From contig JAOPGA020000309.1 in NCBI GenBank assembly GCA_026419775.2, positions 1-64,000 on the forward strand: DNA of 64,000 bases, written 5' to 3'. Source of the DNA: Acrasis kona. Lineage: Eukaryota > Heterolobosea > Eutetramitea > Acrasida > Acrasidae. Positions 20,634-31,923 of the stretch are shown piece by piece (within the stretch, counting starts at the first letter, position 1; each line of letters starts with the position of its first letter). Both the position numbers and the translations under genes were made by a program. The notes beneath the pieces were generated by a model. That model had not been told where the DNA came from, searched no databases, and worked only from the letters and a program-made list of their open reading frames with translations.

Positions 20634-22757
20634 ATGACAAATATTGAACTGAACTGGCCCCCTGGATTGTCTCTGAACGATTTATGCAAGCATATTAGTA
20701 AGATCAGAATAGATGACAACGAGAGGAAATCTCCAGGTACGGTCGGGGCGATAATGTATGCACTTCGTTATATAACTGAGGAGGTGGTCAACACATCAGA
20801 TGAATTGGAAGCACTTACAGCTAGGCTCGTAGAAGCATTACTAAGTCGTCTGGATCCATCAAGTGATGAAGATTGTGAAGACATTTTCAATTTAATTTTT
20901 ACACAAGACACGGAATCAAAAGTGAATACCCTGATAAAATTAGTGCAGATAAAAACTGACAGAGTTCCACAAATAGTGCGCTCCCAGTGTTTGACCCTTT
21001 GGAAATCTTTATATTCATTTATTGATGACGAACTTGATGTGGTACTTGCAAAATTAATTGGTCAAGTCATCAACCAAGACTGCACCCAAGAACAACTAAA
21101 CAGTGGTTGGGTATACATTGAGTCCGTGATTTGTGTAGCCATGATGGTTGGTTGCTCAGAAGGCATGGGCATAGCGGAACAGGTCAAATCGACCCTGATC
21201 AATTGGTTGAGCATGACCAACAACAACGTTTTGATCAGCACCATCCTCATCAGCATGTCATATTCCATCAATGTCACGAGGCCTCTAAACAGCCAAGACA
21301 CTTTCGAGCGCATACTCGACTACGTGACACATCCCGACCGGTTGGTATGCATCACTGCATTAGAGGCCATCGTGCCCATCACCGACCAGGTCCAAACTTT
21401 GGAAGAGATGGATAAAGAAACCCATGGTGTACAATTATACCTAACATCAGAAAAGATCATTGCCACGTTAAAAAAATGCGAGCCTCTATTCGACGAAGAA
21501 CACAGCAACGCCAACACAGACGTAGCCTTCAAGTACTTGTGCTACTATGATCAATTCCAATTATGGCCCACCCATCTCGCCAAAAGATGTTTGAATTGTT
21601 TGCCCCAAGTATTCGCCATCAAGTGGTTGGAGAGAGCAATAAACGTGACACAGCAAAAACACATTCATGACGAACTCATGGCTTTATTAACATGCATGTT
21701 TCAAAAAAGAACAAAACTCAAGAGCACTTATACTTTTGCAATCTTTACTTGTTTGAATGAAGCCATCAGAATATGTCCCGAAAAAATGACGAATTGTTTA
21801 GAACTCTTTGTAGACTATGCCTTCGGTCGCATCGAGCGTTTTCTTATGGATGCTAGGGAACATGATATAGAGGATCATTTTAGAGAGAGCAGCATTTTGC
21901 AATTTATTAATTTTGCATGTAGCGCCGTCACCAAGTTTGAATCCGAGAGGGTTGTGCAGTGGTTGCTTCCTAGAAAAGAAAAAATAAAAGGACTCGCGCA
22001 CAATTGTTTGTCTCCTAATGTACCTGACGCTGCACGCGATTTTATTTATCATTTTTATGGTAGCCTGCTCGAAAAGGAACTTGTAAATGTGTTGTATGAT
22101 GATCCCGAAGAGTTTATTAAAATCATGATGACCGAGATTGTGCCCATGAGCGTCAACCATATTCTGAAATGTAGACATCATAGTGATTGTGGTAGCTTGC
22201 AGGATGAGGCCGCCTTTACGGATTGTCAAGAATACTTTTTGGTTAATGATGGTTTGTGTGTGTTAATATTTTTTTTGAAGGGCGTCATCATGCCTCATGC
22301 CGATAAATATTTATCCGTCTTCTCACAGTTTTATATTGGTAGTTTGTTGCCGCATACATTGGAGATGTTCAGGCGGCAGGATGTTGACCCTCTGTCATTG
22401 TGTAATTTTGCTCACTTGATAAGCGTATTGTTTTTTGTGTTTGGTGATGTTGTCGCAAATCAGATGCATCCGTTTGTTTATTTGGGCATGCTTGACGTGC
22501 TTTATGCTTACAAAATATTATGCGAAAAGGACAACGTTGAAATTATTCAGGCAATGTGTTACATGATTGAAAGTAACTTGATAAATGATGTAGACATTAA
22601 TTTTTCAACCATATCACGCATAATGGACAATAGAGCCGAAGAGCTGGTGATATTGTATCCAGATCAAAAATGTCTACTGAAAAGAGCAATACTATCCAGC
22701 ATGGTAAAAAGAGAAAATGTGCGAGCAGATGAAGTTGATTATGATGATTGGTTTTGA
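20634..22757 (+). CDS. Large alpha-helical protein, HEAT/importin-like in appearance
   Basis: Single-exon 707-aa protein from the ATG at 20634 to the TGA at 22755-22757. It is almost entirely predicted helix with amphipathic pairs (for example LVCITALEAIVPITDQ and GVQLYLTSEKIIATLKK), no signal peptide, and an acidic end EVDYDDWF. The texture is that of a HEAT-repeat or karyopherin-type solenoid, but I do not recognise a specific family. The stop overlaps a palindromic AATAAA element shared with the converging gene. Confidence 0.7.
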   Translation: MTNIELNWPPGLSLNDLCKHISKIRIDDNERKSPGTVGAIMYALRYITEEVVNTSDELEALTARLVEALLSRLDPSSDEDCEDIFNLIFTQDTESKVNTLIKLVQIKTDRVPQIVRSQCLTLWKSLYSFIDDELDVVLAKLIGQVINQDCTQEQLNSGWVYIESVICVAMMVGCSEGMGIAEQVKSTLINWLSMTNNNVLISTILISMSYSINVTRPLNSQDTFERILDYVTHPDRLVCITALEAIVPITDQVQTLEEMDKETHGVQLYLTSEKIIATLKKCEPLFDEEHSNANTDVAFKYLCYYDQFQLWPTHLAKRCLNCLPQVFAIKWLERAINVTQQKHIHDELMALLTCMFQKRTKLKSTYTFAIFTCLNEAIRICPEKMTNCLELFVDYAFGRIERFLMDAREHDIEDHFRESSILQFINFACSAVTKFESERVVQWLLPRKEKIKGLAHNCLSPNVPDAARDFIYHFYGSLLEKELVNVLYDDPEEFIKIMMTEIVPMSVNHILKCRHHSDCGSLQDEAAFTDCQEYFLVNDGLCVLIFFLKGVIMPHADKYLSVFSQFYIGSLLPHTLEMFRRQDVDPLSLCNFAHLISVLFFVFGDVVANQMHPFVYLGMLDVLYAYKILCEKDNVEIIQAMCYMIESNLINDVDINFSTISRIMDNRAEELVILYPDQKCLLKRAILSSMVKRENVRADEVDYDDWF

Positions 22758-22770
22758 ATAAAATTTTATT
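22757..22770. promoter_or_regulatory. Palindromic bidirectional poly(A) signal overlapping two stop codons
   Basis: AATAAAATTTTATT is a perfect 14-bp palindrome, so AATAAA is read on both strands. Its first A is the last base of the + strand TGA, and the minus-strand TAA (22768-22766) lies inside it. Each gene would therefore have its poly(A) signal at the stop codon. Confidence 0.6.
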
Positions 22771-23995
22771 CTTCTAAACACTTCAAGATTAATTCCGTAT
22801 CCATCCTACCAATGCCTTCACTCAGTGATATTGTTTCTCGATCTACCATTTTTGCAAGATCCTCTTGAATGTATTTATGTAAAAGGAACCAAGACAAGTC
22901 TTCTTTCAAAACACTCAACCCAAACAAGGAACTCAACCTACTAAAAATACCAGCAACATTCACATCTTTACATATTTTTATTCTATCAACCATATTTTGT
23001 GTGATCAACTGTTGTGCATAACTCCTCGCACAGGACACCATATGGACTTGAACTTGATTGTAAGCTGCCCTCTTATCTTGTTCTATATTAACTTTGGCAC
23101 CAGGAAGATACAAGGTCTTGAGATTACTTCTAATCTTTTTATAACGTTTTAAGCACGTGTTGTTCAATCTTTTGGTCCTCATGTAAAGTAATTTGCTCAA
23201 GTAAAGCGGATCGCTAACTTTTCCTTTGTGACTGGATAAATCATTTAGGTAACCATCTAATGTGTCTCCGATCCGGTGGACGAGTGATGTGTAATTGTCT
23301 ACTTGTTGGGAACGTTTCGTTTCTTCGATGAGATGGATTCCAACCTCGTTTAGTACCCTTACGTTGTTTGTAATGTAGCCGTATATGCATTTACTTTGAA
23401 TGTACAATTCTTCACGATTAGACTTTTTGGCATATTGTTGCATTAAAACATCGATTGTTGTGTGGTAAGCTACTAACTCGGCTAATTGTATGTACAATGA
23501 TAGTTTGCTTAACTGGTCGAAGACCACGTAACCATCTGGCTGAGGTGTATCATATTGGTGGAAAATTGAGTGGAATTGAGAGTTGAGGGGTGCATATTTG
23601 TGGCTCACTAACTTATTTAAATGTAGCAAGTTTTGATGAAGTAATTTCTGATCTGAAACTATCGAAGGATGTTCCTCAAGTGCTGTGATATTTTGCAAGG
23701 TAAATGGTTTTAATGTTGCGGCCATCCTCATCAACGAGCAGATTTGTTCAAAATCCATGTTTATAGAGGGAGGGAGAATGGTGTTGGTTTGAAATTGCTC
23801 AAGGTATTTTATCAAAGTGTTTTTGTCTTCGTTTGAAAGTTTTTTCGTGTGAATCAAGCTCGAAAAATCCTCTTCATTAAAAGTAGTTTTATCCAAAAAT
23901 ATGTCATGGCTGGTGTGGTTTAACACGAGTTGATGGTGTTGCAAATTGTTTGTCGGGAACAAGTGCCCTTGTATGGTCATCAGCCTGCGATTCAT
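22766..23995 (-). CDS. Putative peroxisomal acyl-CoA-oxidase-like protein with PTS2
   Basis: Single-exon 409-aa protein. Residues 4-12 read RLMTIQGHL, a textbook PTS2 nonapeptide (R-L-x5-H-L), which argues for peroxisomal import. The C-terminal ~170 residues (YLNDLSSHKGKV..., AYNQVQVHMVSCARSYAQQLI, IFSRLSSLFGLSVLKEDLSWFL) resemble the helical C-terminal domain of acyl-CoA oxidases, including the VSYLND-like and LxxLYGL-like positions. At 409 aa it is far shorter than the usual ~650-700, and I see no clear flavin-binding middle domain, so it may not be catalytic. The family call is tentative; the PTS2 is directly visible. Confidence 0.5.
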   Translation of the reverse strand: MNRRLMTIQGHLFPTNNLQHHQLVLNHTSHDIFLDKTTFNEEDFSSLIHTKKLSNEDKNTLIKYLEQFQTNTILPPSINMDFEQICSLMRMAATLKPFTLQNITALEEHPSIVSDQKLLHQNLLHLNKLVSHKYAPLNSQFHSIFHQYDTPQPDGYVVFDQLSKLSLYIQLAELVAYHTTIDVLMQQYAKKSNREELYIQSKCIYGYITNNVRVLNEVGIHLIEETKRSQQVDNYTSLVHRIGDTLDGYLNDLSSHKGKVSDPLYLSKLLYMRTKRLNNTCLKRYKKIRSNLKTLYLPGAKVNIEQDKRAAYNQVQVHMVSCARSYAQQLITQNMVDRIKICKDVNVAGIFSRLSSLFGLSVLKEDLSWFLLHKYIQEDLAKMVDRETISLSEGIGRMDTELILKCLEE

Positions 23996-24191
23996 GGTGG
24001 GTCAACTTATGCTTACAAATTAAGTTCATAAAAAGTATCTAAAAATCTAGAACATTTGTTTTGATATTCCTTGTGTGTTCTTTTTGCCCTCGCGCCTTTA
24101 CAAATAATAAAGAGCTATTATAAGGCATGAATGTGCATAAACACTTACAATATTAATATAATAGTCAACTCGCATCTCCATGCATCCCAAT

Positions 24192-26527
24192 ATGAACCAC
24201 AGAGGATCATTGCCCGTATCAGATAAAAAGGGACTGGTTGATTTGGGACGTTTAATGTCGAGACAAAGCGTACTAGAAAATTGTTCTTCAGCTCCAAATT
24301 TAATATCAACACCCTTCCCACAAAAAGTAGAAGATGATGGTATGTGTTCCATTCAATAATTGTACTCATAATCAGTTCGCAAATCTGCTTCGAACAAGCC
24401 TGAGGACTATGAGTTGATTGAAGAGATTGGAATCGGCAGCAGAAGTACAGTGTGGAAGGCACTTTGCAAAACCTTAAATAAAAACGTGGCCGTAAAAAGA
24501 ATAGATCTGGAACAATATTCCATTGAAACGCTGGAACACATTCGAGTTTGTGTTTTCTTGTGCTCGGCATACTTACACACTTTTATAGAAGGAAGTTAGC
24601 GTGCTTAGCACAGTCCATCATCCAAATATTGTAACGTACCTAACCAGCTTTGTTAATGATACCGAATTATGGTTAGTGATGGACTTTTTAGAAGGAGGTA
24701 ATTCATTTATTGCAAATGAAACCCATTGACACGTTGATTCATCGTAGGTAGTGTCGCCGACGTGATGCGGTACAAGTATCCAGAGGGTCTTCCTAACGAA
24801 GAAATCATCGCAACCATTTTGAAGCACGTCCTGCAAGGTTTACATTACTTCCACTCCACTAATCAAATCCATCGCGACATCAAGGCTGGTAACATTCTAG
24901 TTGGCAGCGATGCTCGCATCCAAATTGCTGATTTTGGTCTGAGCGCCCACTTGGTGGAGTCAGGAGATCGCGTCAAGAATAGAAATACATTTGTTGGTAG
25001 CTTCTGTTGGGCCGCACCAGAAGTAATGAAGCAAGATACTGGTTATGACTATAAAGCTGACATTTGGAGTTTTGGCATCACGGCGCTGGAACTTGCGCAT
25101 GGAGTTCCTCCTTATTTTGATGGTGCACCCATGAAGGTCATGTACGAGGTGCTTAGAAGTCCTCCGCCACAATTGATTGATTCCGAACAGCACAAGTGGA
25201 GCAAAAAGTTCCGTGAGTTTACTGAACAGTGTCTACAAAAGGATCCTGCCAAGAGACCCAATGCGGCGCAGCTTTTAAAACATAAATTCTTGAACACTGC
25301 TGTAAGTGCTTGTGATTGCTTCCGTTTTTAATCTTTTCGTAGACCAAAGAGACTGAAGTGATTTTGATTCATTTGCTAAACGACGTGCCTCCTCTATCAG
25401 TGAGGGTGGATCATTACAAGAAACAACAAAAAGAAGCAAACGACTTGCGCAAGAAGCAATTACAACAAAAGGAACAAGAAAGTAAGGACGACAGTCCGTC
25501 CAGTCCGAAGAAATTCGCACAGAAAAAAGTCGTTAGTTTCGAGGACTCTGAACTAAAGAAGGGATTATCGACGATATTCGACAAGGAAAAAACAGAACAG
25601 GAGGAGAAGCCAAGACAGCCGATGAGTGGTTGGAACTGGGAGGAAAGTTTCACGAACGACAGCACCAGCGCAGAATCATCTCCAAAGGCCACCAACACGA
25701 ACAAAGGGCGGTTCCAAATCGAAGATCAAGAAATGAAGGTGGACGTCAAGAAGGTGTCAAATGATTTGGATGATTTCCTACACACGCCCATTCTCATGCC
25801 AAAACAACTATCCGTCACTAATTTATTAAGCGCCAACAGCAGCGTACAGAGCACACCTCACAGCGGAAGCACCAGTCCTGCCGTACAAACCACGAATACC
25901 ACCATCAATAATCCCAACAATAGCAACAGCGCATCATCCGAAAACAGACCTAGAGTGAACGGAACTCATCAACACCCCCCTGCATCCAACAGTACAACAA
26001 TTCCAGCATCACCAACCTCGACCAGTTCATCAACGACGACCAGTCCAGTCATCGTTGCTCCGAAACGACAATTTAGAATAAAAGATGTGTCGAGCGAGGA
26101 GGTGGAGTTGCCTCAGCCCACCACATCTGTTCGTGTCCCTGTGAGCGGCGATTCGAGCATCACTGGATCCGTGAGCGTCGGCACTCTGTCACGCAGCACT
26201 TCGAATACAAATTTGAATTTGTCACAAGATGTAACATTAGCGAGTTTGTCCAAACAAGTCAACGAATTGTCAATCTCGAATCAACAAATCTACAAGGTGT
26301 TGAACATGGTTTACACAATGACCATGCAACAAAAGGCACAAACTGTTGTGGCAAACACCAACAGCAGCACCGCCAATCACAACTCTGAAGATGTTACACA
26401 ATTATTGTTACGACTGCAAGAGAAAATAGATTCAGTGTGCAGCGACAATGCTCATTTAAAACACGAAAATGATGCTCTCAAACAAGAGTTGAATCAATTA
26501 AAGAAGAACCAACAAGTGAAAGAGTAA
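24192..26527 (+). CDS. Ste20-type Ser/Thr kinase of the OSR1/SPAK (Fray) group
   Basis: Five exons: 24192-24339, 24376-24545, 24589-24697, 24748-25301 and 25343-26527, giving 721 aa. The kinase domain (~66-330) shows EEIGIGSRSTVWKA, VAVKRIDLE, HRDIKAGNIL, DFGLS and the activation segment NTFVGSFCWAAPEVM, where OSR1/SPAK have TFVGTPCWMAPEVM. Subdomain XI ends RPNAAQLLKHKFL. The long Ser/Thr/Asn-rich C-terminal region ends in a coiled coil (LRLQEKIDSVCSDNAHLKHEND). I do not see the CCT/PF2 docking domain of animal OSR1. Likely a stress or ion-homeostasis signalling kinase acting downstream of WNK-like kinases in related organisms. Confidence 0.88.
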
Positions 26528-26549
26528 AAGTTTTGTATTTTTGATAAAT

Positions 26550-29070
26550 TTAAATGGGTATTTGTTCTGAAAGTGCTGTGCAAATTCTAAACTCTTCGTT
26601 CGAATACATTACATACATGCTCTGTGCACTGTGTTTGGATGACAAGTAGGGTCTGGGTGCCATGCATCTAAATTTATACTCTCGTGCGTCTGGTGTGGGG
26701 CGTATGATGGCCAATATGTGGTCTCGGTCTTGGTCGCCCTTCAAGATGAACTCTCGTGATGGATTTTGTAACAAGTTACGGATTAACAAATCACACGAGG
26801 GAAGACCACCAAATATTTTTACATGACTGACTGCTTGTGAGATGAGCGATTCTACCTTTGAAAACTTGGAACACAAGTCTGCAAATGGATGAGAAGACGT
26901 CATGGATTGTGACGAGAGGACATTTTCCAAGTCTTTATGCAAGTCTTTGAGAGCAGATGTGACACTTGGAATTGTAACATTAATACCTTGGATGAATTCG
27001 TTCCAATAGGCTTCAAGATCATAATACAATGTAGCAAAAGAACAATACATGATTTGAATTATATAATTAGCAATGTCCAGTGTTTCCAACTCGTGTACAA
27101 CAATTTCCGCCTGCTTCTCATGTTCAAATAAGGACTTTTGATATTGGACACCTACTGGAAGGCTCTGTTCCCATGTTTTATGCCAAACGTTTCCCTCTTG
27201 TTGCATTCTCAAGCTCAAGCTACCATCTTCTAAAACATCTCTTGGTGAATACCAACTGAGAAAATCTTCAAAAGTAACGTGTTCGTCGTTGACTGATTTA
27301 AATGCTTGCATGTCAGACTTTAAAGATGCACTCTGAACCAATGTTCTTGTGTCTGCGTCCAACTTTGAAAGCGCCATTTGTTCTTCCATGATCATGTCCT
27401 CAGTCTTTGAAGGTGCCTTTTGTGTGGTGGGAATTTTGATCTTTTTTCCATTGTTCAGTCTGATAACGTTCTCAACTTGCTTCACATTCTAATCATAATT
27501 AAACACAAAAAAACAGTTACACATACCTGGTTGGATTTCGACGCTTGTGCTGAACAGCAAATGTTAAGCATGTTAACCTTTTGTTCTAATAGACAACTGG
27601 CCCAATCAATTTCATTCTTCGTGTAGGGTATGTATTGAAAATCATTTGTTCTTGGTGTGCTAGTCTCCAAAGACTCACTGCAAGCCTCCTCCCAAAACTC
27701 ATTCAAAACCTTTACAAATATTTTCCAAAGTTGCCTAACTTCATCCCACTGCTCAAGACGGATGGCATAGTGACAGAACCTGGAGATCAACGAACCCCTC
27801 TGACAAGACTTTCCCAAAGGCTTTGAATGTTGATCGAATGTATTGAGCTTTTCAAGGTCGAACATGTCGTGGATCATGTTATAAATCTCTTCGCTCTTAA
27901 AGTCTTCCTCGATACTTTGTTCTTTTATCTGGGCCGTGTTGGGTGCGATGGCTAGTTTCCCTAATAGAGATCCATCAGACGAAGGTGAACAAGTGTCTGG
28001 TTCCATCTTGGATACATCTTTCATGGCATCAACATAAATGTCATTTATTAAATGTTCAAGCTGTTCGGACCTTATTGCACTAAATTTATTGTTCAGAGCG
28101 GCTCTAATCTTAAACTCTTCCGACTTGTTCACATCAAGTAGCTCTGTGTGACTGCTTTCGATGGTTTGCATGTCCGTGTGGAACGTTGTGCTTATATAGT
28201 ACTTGCTCACACAAAGATCCACCTCTTCGAAAGAATCATTCCAAGTGGACCCATTTATAATGTATGTGTATTGTGCTGAAAGTGTAACCCTGCCTAGAAG
28301 ATCTCTCAACGTTAGGTGTCTTCCCATGCTCAAACAGAATAAATCCATCAAACCTGAAACTTTCGTGTATAGTGGAGGAACACTTGTGCGAACTACTTCA
28401 CTTCTTAATCTTACTATGGTTTGACCGCTCCTCCATTTTCCAAAATGTTCGTCGTCCTGTGGTTTATTTACAGTGACGAATACAGGGACAGACCAATTTG
28501 AGTCCTGCTTATTCATCCGGAGGGGAGTATTATCTAAAGCCACGCTCATTGCACTTTGTAACATTTTTGTCTCGCTGAGCGATACCTTTGGGGCATTTTT
28601 GAGGACTAAGGGCTCATGTATAGGAAACACCTGGCGAATATTTTTAGAGGCATCTGTACAGGAAAGTAACATGAACTCATCAATACCATACCAGCGGGTG
28701 AATTGATGGCAAAATGACGAAAAGTCACCGCTATCGTCCAATAATGTTCTTTCAATTGCACCGAAGGAGTCGTCCTGTGCATCTTCTTCAAAGTTTTCAG
28801 TGTTGTTCCCATTCCAATTACAGTAGACTACTTCATATTTACTTCCACAGTACTTGATTGATTCTTGTTTAATGAATGCATGTCCTTGTTTTGAATTCTT
28901 TTTCCATTGAAAAAACTCTTTGGTCCATTCTTGAATTATCTGTTCCAAGTTATCGATTAATCTGTTAATTAGTACATCGGTACGTATCAAATTTATCACT
29001 TTTCAAAATCGGATGCAGTGGAGAAGTCATGAATATCAAAAACACTTTCCTGTTCGCTTTGAGACATCAT
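26550..29070 (-). CDS. RAB3GAP1: Rab3 GTPase-activating protein catalytic subunit
   Basis: Exons 29070-29000, 28961-27527 and 27488-26550 (38-nt introns), 814 aa. The short first exon gives FDIHDFSTASDFEK, matching the conserved family start; then RWYGIDEFMLL, LSGLMDLF-like text (KVSGLMDLFCLSMGRHLTLRD), and the catalytic region FLSWYSPRDVLEDGSLSLRM (~residue 575), where WYSPRD holds the family's conserved Arg. The end REFILKGDQ and PRPYLSSKHSAQSMYVMYSNEEFRI is also conserved. With RAB3GAP2 it acts on Rab3 and as GEF for Rab18 (known in animals). A second in-frame ATG at 29067 is equally possible as start. Confidence 0.93.
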
Positions 29071-29120
29071 GGTGCCTTACAATCAACTAATCTCAAACAA
29101 TTAATGCCTAACACGAAGAA

Positions 29121-30681
29121 ATGTTCCACACACGATTGAGGATTTTGAAGTATTATCAATTAGTCCAATGTAAAAGATTCTCTTCCACAGACCTGATTTA
29201 TAAAAAAAAGTGTGCAATTACGCTAGGTTATCTAGGAACAGATTTTAATGGTTCTGATCTAGTTGCCACATTAGCTGACCCGTCGAAAAGAAGTAATTGT
29301 ATAACATTGAAAATATAATCACACATACCCTAGCCGTCTGTTATACACTCTTTGACACGCTATGCTCTCTTGGTAGAATCAACAAAGACAACAGCAATTC
29401 ACCCAAAAAATCATCAATTGTAGCTTCTAGTAGAACAGATAAAGGTGAGATTTGTCACAGTTCAAAGTAATAATCCATTAAAAAGGTGTGCACTCTGCCT
29501 GTACTATCGTCTCCGCAAAACTTGAACTCAGCTCCGAAGAAAAAGACATGAATGACAAAGATCTTGATTTCAAGTTATCCAAAGAACTTAATTCTGCGCT
29601 ACCAAAAGACATTGTAGTTTTTCGTTTCAACAGAGGATCAAATACTTTTAATTCAAGGAGCAATGTAATCAACAGGACTTACCAATACATGATACCAAGA
29701 ACAGTCTACACTGATCAGGAATCAGAAGAGCGAATGAAGAGAGTCATTGCAATGTACGAAGGCAGCACAGCACCCATTCACAACTTTGCACATGCTTCTC
29801 AAGTATTCACAAAGACGGGCGAGGTTACAGCAAAAGAGCTCAACGGACTCTATCGATGTATATTCACATCCAGAATAGAACGACTTGACAATGACTGGGA
29901 TGTAATTACGCTGAGGGCCAACTCATTCGTCAGAAATCAGATCAGAAAGATGGTTGGTGCTGCGTTATGCGTGGCTAGGGGATATTTGACGGAAGAATAC
30001 GTTAGACTAGCTTGGACATGTCCCTACATTATGCCCATTCCAATGGCACCAGCAGTTGGTCTGTACACCGCAGATTGTACTCTACGATCCAACTTACCAA
30101 GACTAGAATCATTCAACAGTCCAGAATCACAGGCACGCAAACAACAATTCATCACTCAAGTCATTCAACCTCACATCAAGTCATCATCAACACAACAAGA
30201 TTCATTCGAAGAATACTTTACGAACGTAAGGGACAAGTTTATACATTACATGTTCGAAAGAAGTGATCGCATATATGATTTGAATGAATTGATGACAAAT
30301 GCCCAGTCGTGTCTTTTACGTTACGAACATCACAACAATGTCGCCACACAAACTGCCAGAGACAAGGCGGAAAGAGTGCTTGCTGAATTAAAACAAGAAC
30401 CAGACCGTAACAAGAGAATACACATTGCCCAAACTACATCCGTCAGATTTCTTCCAAAGAACATGCACACCAAGGTCACTGCTTGGCTTCAGGGCGACGA
30501 ATACAAGGCAGAGCTGTTTCAATTGTACTTGTTGCAGTTGATTAATGATGGAGTGTTGCTTCCGATGCAACCCGTGGAGTATTATTTGAATTACGTCCAT
30601 GGTAAAAATATATCCAAAATGATTAACGCTGGCGAGCAAATCAAGAAGAACAAGAAAAAGTCATCATTTTTGTGGGATTAA
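29121..30681 (+). CDS. TruA-family tRNA pseudouridine synthase with C-terminal extension
   Basis: Exons 29121-29292, 29334-29444 and 29486-30681 (two 41-nt introns), 492 aa. KKCAITLGYLGTDFNGSD is the TruA start; SSRTDKGVHSACTIVSAKL (crossing an intron) carries the catalytic Asp; NRTYQYMIPR, FVRNQIRKMVGAAL and the C-terminal TruA motifs follow. The N-terminus (MFHTRLRILKYYQLVQCKRFSS) looks like a mitochondrial presequence. After about residue 310 there are ~180 extra residues not typical of PUS1/PUS3, rich in charged helices. Converges with V-ATPase d: only 6 nt separate the stop codons. Confidence 0.9.
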
Positions 30682-30687
30682 TGTATT

Positions 30688-31769
30688 TTATTCATAAATG
30701 TTGATATATTCTTGAACTCTGTGCTTTTGGTCTTGTTTGATACATTCCGCAATCCACATCAAATTACTAATTTCTTGTTCCCTCAACTTGACAAATGCAT
30801 AAAACAATCCATATCCGAATGATTGGTGGAACGCATTCTTGTTTAGCTCCACGGCACGCTTCTTCAACAAACTCTCCAATGATACTTGTTTGCTGACTTG
30901 TCTTAACATCTCGCTGTATAATGGGTATGGCTTTAATTCGTTAGCCAAGTAAGTGTCATCCTCTGCGTCGCTCAATTGGTCGTGAATGTCCGCGAGTTCA
31001 CCAAAGTTTGGATATAACATTTTTCTGCGATCCTTGGTGGTCTTTCCGCCAAAGCTTTGACGTGTGATGGTCAAGACTGCACGATCAGCTTCGAATTCCA
31101 AGATTTCTCCCATGATCTCTGCAGTGACGCCTCCCAAGTTTTGAACAAAATCATAAAAAGTCTCGAGGTAGTTCTTGTACAACATACCACGAATCTCTTC
31201 TGTGGAGTGGTCGTCAAAGTCGCGCTTGTCGGTTCTTGTGAAGAACTTTCCGATGGGCGAGTCGGCCAAGACGATTTCGTACATGTCGTCTATGCTCTGA
31301 GCAGCTGTTAGTGCACCAATAGTTTCGAACATTCCAAGAGGATGGCATTTGTACATCAATTCAAGAGCACCTCTTCCATTACGGACGGCAGTAATTAGTT
31401 TGAGTACGTTCCCAATCATGTACTCGTAGGTGATGAAGTCAAGGAATGTGGATAATGGCTCTACAGCATGGAAACGAAGCTCATTAAACTCCCTAACCAA
31501 CTTCTCAGTTGCCTTCTCGGTAATGACACCAGAGTTTAGTGGTGAAGGCTCGTTTTGAAGGAAGTTTGAATAGTCTGTGCTTGATAAATGCATCTTCATA
31601 TCTATTTGAATGAGAACAAGTGTGAAAAGAAAAATGTACCATCTAGGTTATCGCATTCTGTCAAGTTGTTGTAGTCGTGTTGGGTCAATAGACCAGCACG
31701 ATATCCGTGTACTTGAGCTTCAAGCCCGCCGTCGTTAATATTATAGAATAGGGGGTTTCCGTGAGTCAT
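30688..31769 (-). CDS. ATP6V0D1: V-type proton ATPase subunit d (V0 sector)
   Basis: Exons 31769-31640 and 31601-30688 (38-nt intron), 347 aa, close to the usual ~350. MTHGNPLFYNINDGGLEAQVHGYRAG matches the family N-terminus; HLSSTDYSNFLQNEPSPL, EPLSTFLDFITYEYMI, KCHPLGMFE, LEFEADRAVLTITRQSFG and FYAFVKLREQEISNLMWIAECI are all conserved. Couples the V1 rotor to the V0 ring in acidic compartments. Very secure. Confidence 0.96.
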
Positions 31770-31923
31770 TCTATACGGAGTATGCTATCGAAGGTTCGAA
31801 AGTCTCGGCTCAATTCAAAGTCAACCAATAAATAGTCAACGAACGAATACATCGCTCCGATTGTAAGAGAGCATGAAATAGGCCACAAAGCAACAAAGAA
31901 ATGAAAAAATTATAACTCTTGTT

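Noticed and set aside
21798-22229. 143-codon minus-strand frame
   Set aside because: It lies inside the well-supported 707-aa gene and shows no domain or splice support.
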